The position numbers and the translations under genes are program-made. The notes below the pieces were generated by a model, which had not been told where the DNA came from, did not search any database, and saw only the letters and a program-made list of their open reading frames with translations. A stretch of 21,661 nucleotides of DNA. It comes from Terana coerulea (taxonomy: Eukaryota > Basidiomycota > Agaricomycetes > Polyporales > Phanerochaetaceae). The stretch spans positions 1-21,661 of the forward strand of contig JAKOGH010000569.1 of NCBI GenBank assembly GCA_024811115.1, given 5' to 3'. Position 1 is the first letter of the stretch. Every line of letters begins with the position of its first letter. Below are positions 17,964 to 21,661 of this stretch, one piece after another.

Positions 17964-18800
17964 TTCATGCTACAATCAGTCACACTAGCTCCAGCGGCTT
18001 GCTGAATGTGATGGGGTTCTCTGCATGACGCCAAGTTCAGGCTGTACAGCAGGCTTGTGCAGCCTGCGTGCGAGTCTTGCGTCGAGTTGTAACTTGTTTC
18101 TCCAAATCAGCCGATTTGTTTCCCGAAGCTGAGGAATAGTGGCATTCTCAGAGCACCTGCAGCTATGTTTTCGGCATGGAGTTGCTTGTATACTCACATA
18201 CACGCGCACTGATATAGAGACGCACCAGGCAAACTGAAAACAGGGAGCGACGCCAACTTAAATTCCATCAGCTACCCAAATGACTTCCTTGCATCATGGC
18301 TCGCATGCAGAGTTGGGAGCATGTGTAGATAAAGTCCTGTGGCTCCCGGGTTGCCGAGAAGGCGGGCAGGCTGCGATGTCGGTGGTTAAGTGGTGGTTGA
18401 AACGGCTGGAGGAGAAACGGGCGCTTACTAAAGCTGAAAGCCATTGGTTACCATTTTGGGTTCGTCGTTCGGGACCTCCATGTTGAACTGTTTGAACTGT
18501 GCTCTGTTGTCCTTGGGGATCCGAGAATTGAATAGACCACGCCAAGATAAGCACATTGCAAAGGTGAGTATTCAATTGCGTGTGTAGCAAGAGTCCATAA
18601 TGATACAACTAATAAAGGTTGTAATGTAAAATAGGGTTGATCATACAGCAGTCGTGGTAATACGAAAGCAGGAGGTAGTACACAGTCTGAGGCTGAAAAG
18701 AAGTGCGAGCGTTTTGTACAACGAATCATTCAGCAGCCATGAAAAGTCCAATCGATGCTCTGCGAGGGCAAAAGCACCTCTAGCTACATCGGAGATGCGC
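17964..18800. other. Intergenic stretch, no confident gene
   Basis: A 68-codon plus-strand frame at 18280-18486 (SVVKWWLKRLEEKRALTKAE) is amphipathic but has no supporting splice signal, family motif or promoter. The right part is the 3' flank of the minus-strand SUR7/PalI gene. Confidence 0.35.
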
Positions 18801-19472
18801 TTAGTACGCGGTTCTCCTGCGCTCGCGGTAGCTGCCGAAGATGCCGCACGTCGCGAAGATGAAGCCGACGAAGAGCGAGACGAGGGCGCCGAGGACGAGC
18901 CAGTTGGCGTTACCCCAGCTCGCGCTGCCGCCGCGCTCGGTGACGCGGTGGTGGGCGATGCCGAAGAGCACCATCTCGAGCACCCAGCCGACGAGGGTGA
19001 CGAGGAACGCGACGGCGGAGATGATGCTCATGAAGACGGTGCCCGAGCGGTGGTAGCCCGCGCCGCAGAGGCCGAAGAGGAATGCGAGGCCTGACAGAGC
19101 GGCAGCTGTAATGGGAGTATGATGAGTTTCTGGATGCAAACAACGCCGCGGATGGACATACCGATGGGGATGAGGATGAGGGCTCGTGTGAGGTTGTGGA
19201 AGAGGCCGTCATTGAGAACATTGTCACTAATAGTAGGAGACAGTTAGTGCTTGCGACGAACGCTTTGAGCAGAGCACTCACCCAACCGGTGCTGGGAAGT
19301 ACCAGCCGACATGGGTTGGTGACCCAGTCCAACCAAACACACCAAAGTTGAGTCCGTCGGCGTGGAGGAAAGAAATGGCATTCCACTTTGGCGCAGAGAC
19401 CGAAGCGAAGATTAGGAGCACCATCGCGGCGAAGGTGAAGAAGAGCCCTGGGACTGCTGCGCCTGCGGCCAT
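18801..19472 (-). CDS. SUR7/PalI-family four-transmembrane protein
   Basis: Three exons: 19472-19282, 19226-19162 and 19105-18801. They are joined by 55- and 56-bp introns (GTGAGT...TATTAG; GTATGT...TTACAG), with frame kept at both junctions and 186 residues in total. The start MAAGAAVPGLFFTFAAMVLL opens TM1 (~8-27). The extracellular loop has WNAISF and FGVFGWTG. Then come NVLNDGLFHNLTRALILIPI leading into TM2 (~76-102), TM3 (~107-135, FMSIISAVAFLVTLVGWVLE) and TM4 (~152-176, NWLVLGALVSLFVGFIFATC), with a short basic tail (YRERRRTAY). This topology and the HNLTRAL-TM2 pattern fit the fungal SUR7/PalI (Rim9-like) claudin-type family. These are plasma-membrane proteins in eisosome-associated patches or alkaline-pH signalling; which of the two cannot be decided. 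The third codon positions are strongly GC-rich, unlike the decayed neighbours, a sign of selection. The ATG is the first in frame after a 5'-UTR intron. Confidence 0.82.
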
Positions 19473-19514
19473 TGCGTCGAAGTCGTTTGGTCGTAAGGGG
19501 TCGTGAAGGTAGAG

Positions 19515-19573
19515 CTGCAATCACAGAGTCAGTATTCCGGCTGAACCGATAGCAGAGAGGGCAATGCACGCAC
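19515..19573 (-). other. 5'-UTR intron of the SUR7/PalI gene
   Basis: Minus-strand GTGCGT...TGATTGCAG, 59 bp, between the CT-rich leader and the ATG at 19472. The branch-like CTGAC lies ~16 bp before the acceptor. Confidence 0.55.
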
Positions 19574-19633
19574 TTGAGATGGCAGGGGGCGGAGGAGCAG
19601 ACGAGTGAGGAGAAGGAGGTGGAACTGCGGTGG

Positions 19634-19640
19634 TTTATAT
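19634..19640 (-). promoter_or_regulatory. TATA box of the SUR7/PalI gene
   Basis: Minus-strand ATATAAA followed by CCACCGCAGTTCCACCTCC and CTTCTCCTCACTC, a CT-rich stretch. It lies ~60 bp before the 5'-UTR intron and is the expected TATA plus pyrimidine initiator arrangement. Confidence 0.6.
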
Positions 19641-20608
19641 GGCCAGCCGCGCTGGGATCCCCAGGCACGAGGCGTGACGGTATGCGGACAATGTTACGTC
19701 ACACGCCTGAACTCCACGGCTGTGTGAACAGTGGACAGTGTTATTCCGCTCGATCTCTTCCGCTCCGCACTTGGGTCCCCCACGGGCCGCAAATCACTCA
19801 GGTCCAATCACCTCTCCTCGTCGTCCATGCCGTCCGGCGGGCCCGACGCAATTGTGCTCCACCCGTGCTCTCACGTGGCAAATTGATAGCCGCTCGATTG
19901 CTGCCGCCCCCGTTTAGGGCAGGCCTCGGCCTTTCGCCACAGCGCCTCTGCATTTCTTCCGCTGCGGAACGCAGCATTTCTCGAATTCTACCGCTTTCAC
20001 CTGTGGCTATGGCTGTCCTCTACCAGTCTGCGCAGGGGCATAGCATTCTGCTGCGACGAAGAGAACCATTCAAACCGACTTTCGGATACTCACGCGGTGA
20101 ACATACCCGTCCATTTGGTATGCTCGAGTTGCTCTCCCTGCCTCTTGAGGCTGTTCCACTTTACGGAATCAAATATGGGTGTGCTTGTCTCACTATAGAA
20201 TGTGTACATTGCGGCTTTTCTTGTTCAGCTTGCTGTGTGAAGGGTTTGAGGCCATAAGTCAAGCTCCGCCGCCTCCCTCGCTTGACCGCACATCCAGAAA
20301 ATCGACCTTTTCCCAAATAACTCGAATGCGATGTGAGGCGCCATGATACGTATGATAAACCTGCGGACTCACAACATGCGAAGTGGTGTGGCACAGACAG
20401 GATTATCGTTCAACGAAGACCACTTCATCCTCTGGAGGTCCGTGGCAGGTGCGTTATCCCGCATTTTGTCGATACCTTGCTTCCTCTCATGGCATTGAAC
20501 TCCCTCAATGTGTTGAAAATAGCTCATAAATTTGGCCATATTAATATGCCTACTTTGGCCGTGCTACTTTCGTCGTCAACATCCGTCGTCCGTCGTCCGC
20601 TGGCACCT
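19641..20608. other. Intergenic stretch between the SUR7/PalI gene and the MITE
   Basis: A long plus-strand open frame (19574-20257, 227 codons) begins inside the leader of the minus-strand gene. It has no motif, and its composition is typical of chance frames in GC-rich sequence. A short CGTCGTC-rich run lies at 20571-20599. The last 8 bases (20601-20608) are the left target duplication of the MITE. Confidence 0.4.
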
Positions 20609-20646
20609 TAGTGTTCGGGTAAAAACTCGGCGGAGTTTCTGACCGT

Positions 20647-20696
20647 GGTTATTAACCAAGGCATCCGAGAGGGCCTTTTTACTTGGGTTATTAACC
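20647..20696. repeat. Left subterminal GGTTATTAACC pair
   Basis: Two identical 11-mers GGTTATTAACC at 20647-20657 and 20686-20696, near-palindromic, are candidate transposase-binding sites. Confidence 0.8.
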
Positions 20697-21043
20697 GTTT
20701 ATAACTCCGGGCGCTAAAATTTTCCACGCACTGTGCAGCTGCAGCGGCGAAGCTCCAGCTTGTTGAGATAGCGGTGAAGAATAAAGGAAATGCATAAGGA
20801 TGACTTGGGAGTTGACTCTACGAGCTGGACTGCCTTCGGGGCAAGAGTGAGCTCGTCGTCCACTCCCCGATGGATTTCAACGCTCGGACATACCGTGGGA
20901 ACTCGATGACTGCAGTCGCGAAAGCTATCTCGCCCGAGTCCAGCCTTGCAGAGACGGGGTAAGCCAGCTAGGCACCCTTGTGCAGCGACGATAATGCCTC
21001 GTAAAACCCTACGGTAAGCCAGTCTACCCTCGGGGACCTCAGA

Positions 21044-21126
21044 GTTATTAACAGCCCCAAAACCCCCTCGACATTCTAACCGTTATTAACCTGTTAATAA
21101 CCAAGTTAAAAGGGCAGGTTAATAAC
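21044..21126. repeat. Right subterminal GTTATTAAC/GTTAATAAC cluster
   Basis: Four copies in both orientations lie within ~83 bp inside the right end. Two are nearly back to back (21082-21101). Confidence 0.8.
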
Positions 21127-21158
21127 ACATGAGTTTCTACCCGAACACTATGGCACCT

Positions 21159-21572
21159 GCACTGGCGCGGGCGTTTCGCAACGCGAACTCGTTAGCGCCC
21201 GAGTGTCTCAGCTCATACTGGGTATCTCACAGCGAAAACCTACTAAGGAGTTGCTCGTAGAGTCATCCCTGGAAACAGGTGTCCACGTTGAAGCCAAGGG
21301 GTCCCATCAAAGGGTCAATCAGGGTTGACCCGACCAACGCCTCGCGATGGTGTGGCGCTGACACACTTACACCTCCGTGGCCACCACAACTTTGGCCAAA
21401 TCTGGCCACCAAGCCATCCTGGCCCTTGTCCCATTATGGATCAATCAGTTCTGATATAAACAGCGTGCCCAAGGGCTGACGTTTCCACAACACCCCAACT
21501 TCCCCGCGTTTCTTCAGCGGTATTTGCGTCCAGTCCCCACCCCTGGGCATATAGCCAACAACCAAACACAAC
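21159..21572 (+). promoter_or_regulatory. Promoter region of the right-end gene
   Basis: A TATA box (TATAAA, 21455-21460) lies 113 bp upstream of the ATG at 21573, followed by a CT/CA-rich leader. Upstream is a 7-bp-arm inverted repeat GGGTCAA...TTGACCC at 21312-21331 and several GGCCA motifs (CTCCGTGGCCACC, TTTGGCCAAATCTGGCCACC). These could be protein-binding sites, but that is inference. The MITE ends ~300 bp upstream of the TATA box. Confidence 0.5.
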
Positions 21573-21661
21573 ATGTCACAGCATACATCTCCATCGAAGA
21601 AAGATGGTATCACTCGCAGAGTCCGTAAAATGTCGATCGATGCGGCGGACAGGTGAGTGTG
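21573..21661 (+). CDS. First exon of a gene running off the right edge
   Basis: The ATG at 21573 in context AACACAACATGTC opens MSQHTSPSKKDGITRRVRKM, then SIDAADR. A consensus donor GTGAGT follows at 21653-21658. The exon is 80 bp, ending in phase 2. A TATA box and CT-rich leader stand upstream. The N-terminus is basic and hydrophilic, with no signal peptide. The product cannot be identified from 26 residues. Confidence 0.55.

Larger units (their letters stand above)
20609..21150. mobile_element. hAT-like MITE with 20-bp TIRs and 8-bp TSD
   Basis: A 542-bp element is flanked by the exact 8-bp direct repeat TGGCACCT (20601-20608, 21151-21158). Its ends are inverted copies of TAGTGTTCGGGTARAAACTC, with a single A/G difference over 20 bp. 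No transposase is encoded. Subterminal copies of GTTATTAAC or its complement occur at 20648-20656, 20687-20695, 21044-21052, 21082-21090, 21093-21101 and 21118-21126, two near the left end and four near the right. An 8-bp duplication, short TIRs and subterminal repeats together are the hAT signature. The high TIR identity and perfect duplication suggest relatively recent movement by a transposase encoded elsewhere. Confidence 0.88.

Noticed and set aside
18280..18486. Small plus-strand ORF with amphipathic helix
   Set aside because: 68 codons without motif or context; the length is expected by chance.
18910..19668. 252-codon minus-strand open frame overlapping the SUR7/PalI gene
   Set aside because: It is a shadow frame of the GC-rich exon 3. 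The three-exon model gives four clean membrane helices, whereas this frame reads arginine/proline-rich sequence across introns.
19574..20257. 227-codon plus-strand open frame
   Set aside because: It starts inside the leader of the minus-strand SUR7/PalI gene, has no motif, signal peptide or splice pattern, and shows arginine/proline-rich composition typical of chance frames in GC-rich DNA.
1..21661. tRNA, 5S rRNA or CRISPR array
   Set aside because: No TTCGAAT-type B-box with a matching acceptor stem and no regularly spaced repeat-spacer pattern was found by eye. The GGTTCGAAGAG at 2824 is part of the RT coding region.

Overview
The window looks like a gene-poor, transposon-rich stretch of a basidiomycete (Agaricomycetes) genome. 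The reasons are: short 44-70 bp GT-AG introns with CTRAC-like branch points in almost every gene; fungal 7-transmembrane, F-box and SUR7/PalI-type proteins; TATA boxes followed by CT-rich leaders; and a chromodomain-bearing Ty3/gypsy element. No tRNA, rRNA, CRISPR or bacterial-style operon was seen. Genes are separate units on both strands. Nothing in the sequence ties them into one pathway.

Layout. 1-3354: decayed minus-strand Ty3/gypsy element (RT, RNase H, integrase, chromodomain) abutting a ~501-bp LTR. 3355-5554: plus-strand pseudogene of an unrecognised multi-exon fungal family, broken by stops, frameshifts and a ~296-bp copia-like solo LTR. 5555-7167: non-coding, with a perfect 24-bp palindrome and a clean solo LTR (6248-6611) flanked by the 5-bp duplication GGCGT. 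7168-10362: two minus-strand 7-transmembrane genes, both damaged, around a stretch with weak remnants. 11330-15422: two minus-strand F-box paralogues; the left copy is a pseudogene and the right copy has an open two-exon frame but a replaced 3' end. A broken coiled-coil gene lies between them. 15722-16405: hAT-like element with 8-bp target duplication CTGACGAT. 17435-17963: small secreted-protein gene, probably frameshifted. 18801-19472: intact four-TM SUR7/PalI-family gene on the minus strand. 20609-21150: non-autonomous hAT-like MITE with 20-bp inverted ends, 8-bp target duplication TGGCACCT and at least six GTTATTAAC-type subterminal repeats. 21573-21661: first exon of a plus-strand gene leaving the window.

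The most interesting structures are the two hAT-like elements with exact 8-bp target duplications and short internal repeats, the solo LTR with its exact duplication, and the half-dead F-box duplication. Many coding regions carry single-base frameshifts. They could be real decay or consensus errors, and I flag where read-level data would decide. All exon coordinates were derived by eye from splice signals and frame continuity.
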